13,794 nt of DNA, taken from assembly GCA_964632995.1 (NCBI GenBank), contig CAZWDL010000155.1, forward strand, positions 1-13,794, in the 5' to 3' direction. The notes beneath the pieces were generated by a model, which was not told the origin of the DNA, did not search any database, and was given only the letters and a program-made list of their open reading frames with translations. Of the stretch, positions 1 to 5,936 are shown in pieces. Both the position numbers and the translations under genes were made by a program. The DNA comes from CAZWDL01 sp964632995. Lineage in GTDB: Bacteria > Bacteroidota > Bacteroidia > Chitinophagales > Saprospiraceae. The stretch's first letter is position 1, and each line of letters begins with the position of its first letter.

Positions 1-20
1 AAGCACAAAGCTTGATTTAA

Positions 21-58
21 CCACTGAACCGCCACTTTTGGGTAGGTGCTGTTAGTGG
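21..58 (-). repeat. Imperfect hairpin overlapping the DinB stop codon (attC-like or terminator)
   Basis: On the plus strand CCACT (21-25) pairs with AGTGG (54-58). After a single bulged G at 26, AAC (27-29) pairs with GTT (51-53), and CAC (33-35) can pair with GTG (46-48). The stem includes the TAA stop codon of the DinB gene. An imperfect stem with a bulged base and GTT/AAC ends is reminiscent of integron attC sites, and GTTAAAT on the minus strand just beyond (14-20) fits the GTTRRRY core. A simple terminator is equally possible. Only the pairing is seen directly; the attC reading is inference. Confidence 0.3.
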
Positions 59-603
59 CTGGTGTTATTTTCCATTAGTTGTAATATTTCTTTCGCTTGT
101 TCAAAGTGTCTTTGTTCGTGAGAAACAATGATGTCAAATGCTGTTTCCAACTTATACACAATATTCTTATTTGCTGGTGATGAAATTACTGTTCCTTTTT
201 CTACTAGGTCTTTTGATGTTTCAATTTGTTGTTTCAGTTCTCCTTGGTGTTTTTTAAATTGATTAATTATATCGTCTTTTACTTGACTGATAGTTGGCTC
301 CCAAACTGGGAACGTTTTCATTTTCTTCTTTTTGTCCGGCTGAACCGCGTTAAGAACCGTTTTACCTAAAAATGAAACCATAAAACCAAATCTTGCGATA
401 AAGGGTGTTTTATATGTTCCTTCTTTCAGAGAAGTCAAAACAGGATAATAAGTTTCATTTACTATAATTAGGTGGTCAATGTTTTGAGCAATACTCCACG
501 TTTGGGGATTGGGTTTCCAATTTAGTTGTTCTGTCGAAAGTGAGCCGAAGTCTGCAACAAAATGTTCCGTTATTTTGTCAATTTGTAAAGTCCAATCTTT
601 CAT
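52..603 (-). CDS. DinB-family putative metal-dependent protein
   Basis: A 183-residue protein with the four-helix-bundle layout of the DinB/YfiT superfamily. The N-terminal helix motif NIDHLIIVNETYY (His44) and the C-terminal motif SHEQRHFEQAKEIL (His162, His166) supply the three histidines that normally bind a divalent metal. Family members include bacillithiol and mycothiol S-transferases, but most have no known substrate, and none is proposed here. No signal peptide is seen, so the protein is cytoplasmic. Length is normal for the family. The start codon is the only sensible ATG before the conserved first helix; it has no clear Shine-Dalgarno sequence. The gene is markedly AT-rich (about 32% G+C in one sampled 60-base line) against roughly 60% in its neighbours, and short palindromes lie on both sides, suggesting horizontal acquisition. 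It stands alone, divergent from the protease gene. Confidence 0.85.
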   Translation of the reverse strand: MKDWTLQIDKITEHFVADFGSLSTEQLNWKPNPQTWSIAQNIDHLIIVNETYYPVLTSLKEGTYKTPFIARFGFMVSFLGKTVLNAVQPDKKKKMKTFPVWEPTISQVKDDIINQFKKHQGELKQQIETSKDLVEKGTVISSPANKNIVYKLETAFDIIVSHEQRHFEQAKEILQLMENNTSH

Positions 604-1026
604 AATTTGTTTATTAAATATTCATTTTGTTCGTTAGATGATGTTTGGTTTTTGGTTCGTTCACACTTGCCACTAAGGCCATAGTTAACGCAACGTATTG
701 CGTGTATACCCCCTATACCTAAGCGTTGCGCTTTTCCAGTATACACTTCACAATCCTTTGATTTTCAATTCACTGCAATTGCGCTTTTTTTAATACACAT
801 TGTTAAGTTACATCAAACATCCAATTTTTCCAAAGGTGACTGCAGCATAGTTAGGATGAACAGACCTGGAGCTTGGTGACAGAAATGTGAGCAGGCCTCC
901 GAATAGGCGCTCCGCTCTAGAGAAGCCTACCGCCAAAAAGCAAAAATTTTCTTATTTTCACCCCCCCATCTTATCTGACTGAAGACTTAAATTTAATCCC
1001 TCTTTTAATGTAAAAGCAAAGAACTC
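604..1026. other. Non-coding region between divergent genes
   Basis: This 423-bp gap separates the AT-rich DinB gene from the GC-rich protease gene. It contains the nested palindromes at 688-746 and GCCACTAA at 669-676, which is the inverse of TTAGTGGC at 52-59. It also contains a TAGGC/GCCTA hairpin (904-908 with 925-929) enclosing the palindrome CTCTAGAG (915-922), and a run of seven C at 961-967. The only open frames are about 30 codons or less and do not resemble any protein I know. No convincing Bacteroidota promoter (TTTG plus TAnnTTTG) could be placed, although promoters for both flanking genes should lie here. Confidence 0.5.
688..746. repeat. Nested palindrome cluster
   Basis: Several inverted repeats share the same bases. 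ACGCAA (688-693) pairs with TTGCGT (698-703), and GTATA (704-708) with TATAC (714-718) around a C5 loop. AAGCG (721-725) pairs with CGCTT (729-733). Over longer range, CGCAACG (689-695) pairs with CGTTGCG (724-730), and GTGTATAC (702-709) with GTATACAC (739-746). Alternative mutually exclusive folds are therefore possible. It lies in the gap upstream of the transferred-looking DinB gene and may mark the junction of the acquired segment or a regulatory RNA leader; neither is demonstrated. Confidence 0.5.
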
Positions 1027-4000
1027 ATGAGAATCCCCTTCTTATTTTTGCTGACCTTGCTCAGCATCAACCTGGTCGATGCGCAGAATACCCCCGACAT
1101 TGAATTACTCCGCCATCCCGCGCTCAACAGCGACGGCAGCCGGATCGCCTTTTCCTACCAGGGCGATATCTGGACGGTGCCCGCCAACGGCGGCGCGGCC
1201 CGGCGGCTGACCATCCACGAAAGCTACGACAGCCACCCGCAGTGGAGCCTGGATGACGAACACCTCCTCTTCCAGTCGAACCGCTACGGCAATGCCGACC
1301 TCTTCGTGATGACGCCCGGCGGCGAGCAACCCCGCCGGCTCACCTTTCACTCCACCAGCGATGAAGAAGCCCGCTGGGGCGCCGACGGACAGATTCTGTT
1401 CACCACCAGCCGCGTGTACAAACAGGTGGAACGCGAAGACGAAATCCATCAGATCAGCCGCAACGGCGGCACGCCTTACCGCACCCTCGACGCCGTTGGA
1501 CTGATGCCCGCCCCTTCGCCCGACGGCCGCTACATCGCCTTCATCCGCGGTAACTGCCGCGTGGTACGCGAAGCCTACCGGGGCCCCGCCAACCGCGATA
1601 TCTGGATTTACGATAAAGAAAACGACACCTACGAACAAATCACGACCTTCGAAGGACAGGACATTTATCCGGACTGGGGTCCCGACAATACCCTTTACTT
1701 CCTCAGCGCCCGCAACGGCCGATACAACCTTCACCGCCTCGCTATCGAAAACGGCAAGGCCGACGGTGAACCCACTGCTATCACCAACTTCACCGACGAG
1801 GGTATCCGCTATTTCGACCTCAGCGCCGACGGCGGGCAGATCGTCTTCGAACGCGGTACCGGTTTCTTCCTGCTCGATGCCGACGGCGGCCAATCCCGCG
1901 CCGTTGACATCAACGTAACGGCCGACTACCGCTTCGATCCGGTGGAAAGTAAAACCTATACCGGCGACCTGTCGGATTACGCCCTCTCGCCCGACAACGA
2001 TTACCTCGCGCTGGTCATCCGCGGCGAACTCTTCGTCACGCCCTCCGACGAGGAGCAGAAGCGAAGCAGCCGGCAGACCAAAAGCCCCTTCAACGACCAG
2101 GAGGTCGCCTGGCTCAACGACTCCAGCCTCCTCTTCATCTCCGACCGCGACGGCAATAACGATATCTTCCTGCTGCGTTCTACCGATACAGAGGAAACCG
2201 GCCTCTACCGCACCTTTAAACGCGAAGTGACGCCGGTGACCCGTACGCCGGAGGAAGAGATGACCTTCATTTTATCGCCCGACTGCAAGAAAATTGCCCT
2301 TCAGCGGGGTCGAGGCCAGCTCATCGTCGCTGATATAGACGAAAACGGGAATCTTAGCAATGAACAAACCCTGCTGGACAGCTGGGCTACTCCCGATGAT
2401 CTCGCCTGGAGCCCCGATAGCAAATGGCTCGCCTACAGCATGCCCGACCTCAATTTCAACGACGAGATCTATATCCACGCCGCCGACGGCAGCGAGGGCC
2501 CTGTCAACGTCAGCCTGCATCCCCGCAGTGACGAAAGCCCCGTCTGGAGCGCCGACGGCAGCAAGCTGGGCTTTCTCTCCAACCGCAACAATGGCAACGA
2601 TGACCTGTGGTTCGTCTGGCTCCGCGAAGCCGATTGGGAAAAAACCCAGCGCGACTGGGAAGAACTGGAATTCACCGGTAATGAAAAGAACGGCGCAGAG
2701 AAAGACAGTAGCGTCACGGTAACGATAGACTTTGAAGATATTCACAAGCGCCTCGAACAGGTTACCCGCCTGCCAGGCAACGAAGGCGACCTGGCCATCT
2801 CTAAAGAGGGAAAGACCTTTTACTTCTCTACCAATAACGGCTCCCGGCAGGGCAGCGCCGGCAAATCGAGCTTTATGTCCGTCAAATGGGACGGCAGCGA
2901 CATGAGCACCCTGATTGACGATCAGCCCATCGGTAATTTGCAGTGGGCCAAGGACGGCAAAAAGATCTATTTCCAAAGCCGCGGCAACCTGGCCCGCCTC
3001 AATCTCGGCAACAAAAAGATAGAGCGCCTCCCGTTCCAGGCCACCATGGAAATCGACCGCCTCGCCGAACGTCGACAGATCTTTGACGAAGCCTGGCGCG
3101 CCATGCAGGCCGGCTTCTACGATCCCGGTTTCCACGGCCAGGATTGGGAAGCTCTGCGCGAGCGCTACGAACCCAGAGCACTGGCCGCCTCCACCTCCCA
3201 GGATTTCCGCGACATGTTCAACGAAATGCTCGGCCAGCTCAATGCCAGCCACATGGGCATGTACGGTCCCGATCCGGAAGAGACCCAGCGCCAGCGCACC
3301 GGTCTGCTGGGCCTAGAACTGCAACCGAATAATGACGGCGTGGAAATCACCTACGTACTCCCCGAAAGCCCCGCCGATCGCAACGGCAGCCGCCTCGAAG
3401 CCGGCGAAGTCATCACCGCCGTCAACGGCGAACCCGTAACCACTGCCGGCAACTTCTACGAACGTTTGAACGGCGCCGCCGGGGAGCGCACCCTGCTCAG
3501 CATCCTCGACACCGACGGCAACGAACGGGAAGTGGTGATACGCCCCACCTCCAGCCTCAGTACCGAGCGCTACGAAGCCTGGGTCGACGCCCGCAAGGAA
3601 CTTATCGACCGGTACTCCAACGGCCGCCTGGGCTACATCCACATTCGCGGTATGAACTGGCCCAGCTTCGAGCGCTTCGAACGCGAACTGACGGCCAGCG
3701 GCCTCGGCAAAGAGGGCATCGTGATTGATGTGCGCTTCAACGGCGGCGGATGGACCACCGACATGCTGATGACCGTACTCAACGTGCGCCAGCACGCCTA
3801 CACCATCCCCCGCGGCGCCGCCGAAAACCTCGACCGCGAAAACGTCAACTTCCGGGGCAATTACCCTTTTGGCGAACGACTGCCATTCTCGGCGCTGACC
3901 AAGCCCTCCATCGCCCTGTGCAACGAGAACAGCTACTCCAACGCCGAAATCTTCTCTCACGCTTACAAAACGCTGGGCCTGGGCACCCTGGTCGGACAAC

Positions 4001-4233
4001 CGACTTTTGGCGCCGTCATCTCCACCGGCGGGCATCGCCTCGTCGACGGTTCCTATATTCGCATGCCCTTCCGCGCCTGGTACGTCAAAGCCACCGGCGA
4101 GAATATGGAACACGGACCGGCCGTGCCCGATATCATTGTCGAAAATCCGCCCGCCAGCAAGGCCGATAACGAAGATCCGCAGCTGAAAGTGGCGGCGAAG
4201 ACGCTGCTGGAACAAATCAGCGCCGGGAATTGA
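1027..4233 (+). CDS. Periplasmic Tricorn-like S41-family serine protease
   Basis: A 1068-residue homologue of Tricorn protease, close to the family's usual length. Residues 1-20 form a signal peptide ending in DAQ, so the enzyme is probably periplasmic, unlike cytosolic archaeal Tricorn. Domains in order: a first beta-propeller (about 25-310) and a second (about 310-670), both full of TolB-like blades (WSLDDEHLLFQSNR, WSADGSKLGFLSNR); a helical C1 domain (about 678-755); a PDZ domain (about 757-842); and the C2 catalytic core (about 850-1050). Expected active-site elements are present: Ser741-His742 in NASHMG (Tricorn S745-H746), the nucleophile candidate Ser971 in NSYSNAEIF, a glycine-rich RFNGGGW (903-909), and Glu1025/Glu1028 near the end as acid candidates. 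Its likely role is trimming peptides in the envelope. The ATG is chosen because it begins the signal peptide; no strong ribosome site is visible. It appears monocistronic. Confidence 0.93.
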   Translation: MRIPFLFLLTLLSINLVDAQNTPDIELLRHPALNSDGSRIAFSYQGDIWTVPANGGAARRLTIHESYDSHPQWSLDDEHLLFQSNRYGNADLFVMTPGGEQPRRLTFHSTSDEEARWGADGQILFTTSRVYKQVEREDEIHQISRNGGTPYRTLDAVGLMPAPSPDGRYIAFIRGNCRVVREAYRGPANRDIWIYDKENDTYEQITTFEGQDIYPDWGPDNTLYFLSARNGRYNLHRLAIENGKADGEPTAITNFTDEGIRYFDLSADGGQIVFERGTGFFLLDADGGQSRAVDINVTADYRFDPVESKTYTGDLSDYALSPDNDYLALVIRGELFVTPSDEEQKRSSRQTKSPFNDQEVAWLNDSSLLFISDRDGNNDIFLLRSTDTEETGLYRTFKREVTPVTRTPEEEMTFILSPDCKKIALQRGRGQLIVADIDENGNLSNEQTLLDSWATPDDLAWSPDSKWLAYSMPDLNFNDEIYIHAADGSEGPVNVSLHPRSDESPVWSADGSKLGFLSNRNNGNDDLWFVWLREADWEKTQRDWEELEFTGNEKNGAEKDSSVTVTIDFEDIHKRLEQVTRLPGNEGDLAISKEGKTFYFSTNNGSRQGSAGKSSFMSVKWDGSDMSTLIDDQPIGNLQWAKDGKKIYFQSRGNLARLNLGNKKIERLPFQATMEIDRLAERRQIFDEAWRAMQAGFYDPGFHGQDWEALRERYEPRALAASTSQDFRDMFNEMLGQLNASHMGMYGPDPEETQRQRTGLLGLELQPNNDGVEITYVLPESPADRNGSRLEAGEVITAVNGEPVTTAGNFYERLNGAAGERTLLSILDTDGNEREVVIRPTSSLSTERYEAWVDARKELIDRYSNGRLGYIHIRGMNWPSFERFERELTASGLGKEGIVIDVRFNGGGWTTDMLMTVLNVRQHAYTIPRGAAENLDRENVNFRGNYPFGERLPFSALTKPSIALCNENSYSNAEIFSHAYKTLGLGTLVGQPTFGAVISTGGHRLVDGSYIRMPFRAWYVKATGENMEHGPAVPDIIVENPPASKADNEDPQLKVAAKTLLEQISAGN

Positions 4234-4285
4234 GACTAAGTACAAGGAACGAAGTTTTGACGATCGGATACTCCCTATTGGAAGG

Positions 4286-4320
4286 TCTGGCGTCTGATAT
4301 CTAGTTTCTGACATCTTTTT
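4286..4320 (+). repeat. Decayed heptad run downstream of the protease gene
   Basis: Five consecutive 7-base units each begin with TCT: TCTGGCG, TCTGATA, TCTAGTT, TCTGACA, TCTTTTT. The run lies 53 bases after the protease stop codon. It sits inside a wider imperfect inverted repeat, AGTACAAGGAA (4239-4249) with TTCCTTGCACT (4338-4348), 10 of 11 matching. It resembles a worn version of the cleaner heptad elements at 5879-5935 and 8367-8514. A terminator role for the protease transcript is possible but not shown. Confidence 0.4.
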
Positions 4321-4350
4321 GATCCGACAAGATTAAATTCCTTGCACTCA

Positions 4351-4511
4351 GAGGCTGTTTCATTTAAGTGTTCAGAATTTATTATAGGCTATTTTTTTGT
4401 CAGGCGAAGCTCTTTTTGAGCTTCATAGCCTTAGCTATGGAGCGAAAAAAAAGCTGAAGCATGACGGAAAAAGAGGCCTAAGAAAACTGAAGAATTAAGT
4501 GAAACAGCCTC
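4351..4511. mobile_element. MITE-like element with 25-bp terminal inverted repeats
   Basis: The element is 161 bp. The left end (4351-4375, beginning GAGGCTGTTTCA) and the right end (4487-4511, ending TGAAACAGCCTC) are inverted repeats matching at 22 of 25 positions. The interior has a perfect hairpin GAAGCTC-TTTTT-GAGCTTC (4406-4424) followed by CATAG/CTATG (4424-4439), and the whole element tends to fold back on itself. It has no coding capacity. The flanks add GCACTCA on the left and TTAGTGC on the right, themselves nearly inverted, so it may have inserted into a palindromic target. No direct target duplication is visible. The ends suggest a non-autonomous relative of a DDE insertion sequence; the family assignment is a guess. 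Confidence 0.55.
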
Positions 4512-4529
4512 TTAGTGCCTCCGGCACTA

Positions 4530-4579
4530 GGGGACGGGGAGACGGGGAGAACTTTCATTTTTCTGATCTCCCAGTCCCC
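4530..4579. repeat. 8-mer dyad element (GGGGAGAC type)
   Basis: The left arm (4530-4550) reads GGGGACGG, GGAGACGG, GGAGA in 8-base phase. The right arm TCTCCCAGTCCCC (4567-4579) is its near reverse complement (12 of 13 against GGGGACGGGGAGA). The spacer carries TTTTTCTGA (4558-4566), comparable to TTTTCAGA in the spacers of the elements at 5355-5504 and 10379-10532. Just before it, TAGTGCC-TCC-GGCACTA (4513-4529) forms a 7-bp hairpin. It belongs to the same architectural class as the other 3'-end dyads in this window. Confidence 0.55.
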
Positions 4580-4600
4580 AGGTCTTAAAGCCTTTCGGGC

Positions 4601-4684
4601 AACCCTGACGCAAATGATTTAAAATCAATGATTTTAAATCATTTGTCGTCATTATTCATGGACTTAGCATGAATAATCCGGGTT
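4601..4684. other. Two abutting perfect hairpins closed by an outer stem
   Basis: Hairpin 1: CAAATGATTTAAAATCA (4611-4627) and its exact reverse complement at 4629-4645 are separated by a single A. The stem extends through GACG (4607-4610) with CGTC (4647-4650), with one bulged T. Hairpin 2 starts at the next base: ATTATTCATG (4651-4660), a 7-base loop, then CATGAATAAT (4668-4677). AACCC (4601-4605) can pair with GGGTT (4680-4684) to close both into a three-way junction. No open frame is involved. It could be a REP/BIME-like element, a transposon end or a structured RNA; the sequence does not decide between them. Confidence 0.6.
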
Positions 4685-4876
4685 AACTCTAATTTGGCAC
4701 TTTTAAAAATTGAGCCGCCCGGTGCTGACGATCGGAATGCCAGCCGATGGAGCTCATAACACCTTTTAAAACCGAATTGCCCCCTTATCTTCCCCTCACC
4801 TTGCCCTGTTTTTCGTCGAATTTTACCTGATTTTCGCCGAGTAAAGTCGCTAACTCGACTCGTATTAATAATATAA

Positions 4877-5056
4877 CATCTTTTTCAATCCCCTTCCGTC
4901 GTTTGCGGAATCCTTCTCGGCGCGCTGGATATCGACTTCAATGTTGACGGCGACCCCGGCATCGATGCGGATGTACTGCACGCAGGAGAATCGGCCGTTG
5001 TCGTCAGAAAAACACCGGATGGTAAATACTGCCTTGTAGAAAAACGAGAAGAATAG
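4877..5056 (+). pseudogene. Orphan 3' coding fragment, unrecognised
   Basis: A 59-codon open frame runs from just after a TAA to a TAG at 5054-5056, with no ATG and no plausible alternative start with a ribosome site. Its translation, including LDIDFNVDGDPGIDADVLH and GESAVVVRKTPDGKYCLVE, looks like a genuine soluble C-terminal segment with a compact beta-strand pattern. Its composition rises sharply in G+C compared with the AT-rich bases just upstream, as if the end of a real gene had been joined to unrelated DNA around 4890. I do not recognise the family. It lies 66 bp upstream of the PLDc_N gene on the same strand. Chance coding-like composition cannot be excluded. Confidence 0.3.
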
Positions 5057-5122
5057 GATAATGAAACCAAGGTTTCGTAATCCTGCCAAACCAAACTTTT
5101 AATTGAAATTAAACCAATACTC

Positions 5123-5350
5123 ATGAACGCTCCCGAAGCACTCGCCATGTTATTTTTTCTTTCCATCGGCCTCGGCGCCCTCGTCCTCTGGATCTGGTGC
5201 CTGATCGACGCCATCAAAGCAGAGTTCAAGAACGATATAACGAAAGTTATCTGGATCATCCTGCTGGTGAGCGTCCCGGTCATCGGCGTGATATTGTATC
5301 TGGTGATGGGCCGCGATCAGAAGATCGATGATTTTACGGAAGAATTGTGA
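5123..5350 (+). CDS. Small inner-membrane protein with a PLDc_N domain
   Basis: A 75-residue protein consisting almost entirely of a PLDc_N domain, the membrane anchor found at the N-terminus of cardiolipin synthases and other phospholipase-D proteins and also as stand-alone small proteins. It has two hydrophobic helices, about residues 8-28 and 42-63, separated by the typical signature IWCLIDAIKAEFKND. It ends with the conserved YLVMGRDQKI, which places both termini on the same side of the membrane. The catalytic HKD domains are absent, so it is not an enzyme by itself. The function of stand-alone PLDc_N proteins is not established; a membrane-stress or scaffold role is only a guess. The ATG is the natural start. 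The remnant of a PLD-family gene lies 0.2 kb downstream on the same strand. Confidence 0.82.
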   Translation: MNAPEALAMLFFLSIGLGALVLWIWCLIDAIKAEFKNDITKVIWIILLVSVPVIGVILYLVMGRDQKIDDFTEEL

Positions 5351-5354
5351 GTCA

Positions 5355-5504
5355 GTTTAGACGTTTAGTCACCTCTCCTTCCTACGGACCGTATGGTCTG
5401 AGTGGCTAGTTTAGGAGTTTAGGAGATCTAAAAACGGGAATCTCATTTTCAGACCTGCTAAACTCCTAAACAGCGAGCCCGACCGGACAGGGTCCGTAGG
5501 AAGG
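5355..5504. repeat. Composite dyad element A (GTTTAGGA 8-mer type)
   Basis: It follows the PLDc_N stop codon by 4 bp. Two nested perfect 14-bp inverted repeats are present: CCTTCCTACGGACC (5377-5390) with GGTCCGTAGGAAGG (5491-5504), and GTTTAGGAGTTTAG (5409-5422) with CTAAACTCCTAAAC (5458-5471). The inner arms are tandem 8-mers. A further pair GTTTAGACGTTTAG lies at 5355-5368 without a clear partner. The central spacer has TTTTCAGA (5446-5453). The right half is near-identical to that of element B at 10379-10532. It could act as a terminator for the PLDc_N transcript. Confidence 0.65.
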
Positions 5505-5550
5505 CCAAAGCGCTAACCCGCCCACTGAGGTGATCGAGTAAAATTTCTAA

Positions 5551-5868
5551 CCTCCGATATCCCATGAATATATCCGAAGTGACAACAAAAACAGCCTCAT
5601 AAATATAAATACACTATTAGTTATCCAACCCCTGGGGCGCTTTCTGCTCATCGCAAGAGCCCTCTTACTCACCACCCTGCCCATTATGCTGGCTAAGTGG
5701 TACAAAAAAGTACCGCAGGGCGAAAGCCCCCAACGCCTCCTGCTTACGGGGTCCGCTAACTTCACCGGACGTTCCCTGTACAAGAATTTTGAGATCATTC
5801 TGGAGGTACGCGATGAAGATATCTATCAACAGTGCCTGGACCACTTCGGTGCATTCAGAAAATTGTAA
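5551..5868 (+). pseudogene. Remnant of a phospholipase-D-family gene (C-terminal HKD region)
   Basis: The open frame from 5551, with its first ATG at 5686 giving 60 residues, ends in a clear phospholipase-D C-terminal signature: LLLTGSANFTGRSLYKNFE followed by IILEVRDEDIYQQCLDHF. In intact PLD nucleases this follows the H-x-K part of the catalytic motif. Here the corresponding place reads MLAKWYKK, so the catalytic His is apparently Leu and the expected Asp is not evident. The rest of the enzyme is missing upstream, where the frame turns into AT-rich sequence of no recognisable origin. The fragment cannot be an active PLD enzyme. It is convergent with the oxidoreductase gene. A short expressed protein starting at 5686 is possible but less likely than decay. 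Confidence 0.55.
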
Positions 5869-5878
5869 AAATAGTTTC

Positions 5879-5935
5879 GGTTCAAGGTTCTCTGTTTCCA
5901 GAAACCTTGAACCTTCAACTATTGAACCTTGAACC
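5879..5935. repeat. Heptad dyad element C (GGTTCAA type)
   Basis: The whole element reads in 7-base phase: GGTTCAA, GGTTCTC, TGTTTCC, AGAAACC, TTGAACC, TTCAACT, then one 8-mer ATTGAACC, and TTGAACC. The ends GGTTCAAGGTTC (5879-5890) and GAACCTTGAACC (5924-5935) are perfect 12-bp inverted repeats, and an inner stem pairs GGTT...TCTG with CAGAAACC. It fills the convergent junction between the PLD remnant and the oxidoreductase gene, ending one base before the latter's stop codon. It probably serves as a bidirectional terminator (inference). Confidence 0.65.
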
Positions 5936-5936
5936 T

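Noticed and set aside
890..990. Short GTG-initiated frame of about 31 codons before the protease gene
   Set aside because: No similarity, no ribosome site and a low-complexity tail through a C7 tract; indistinguishable from chance.
3313..4314. Long minus-strand open frame (333 codons) opposite the end of the protease gene
   Set aside because: It is antisense to a well-supported catalytic domain; it arises from GC-rich codon bias and has no recognisable domain. The similar minus frames at 1105-1893 and 2272-3252 are rejected for the same reason.
4865..5089. Minus-strand 74-codon frame with a hydrophobic N-terminus
   Set aside because: It overlaps the plus-strand coding-like fragment; the hydrophobic start comes from the AT-rich strand, and the remainder has no membrane or domain pattern.
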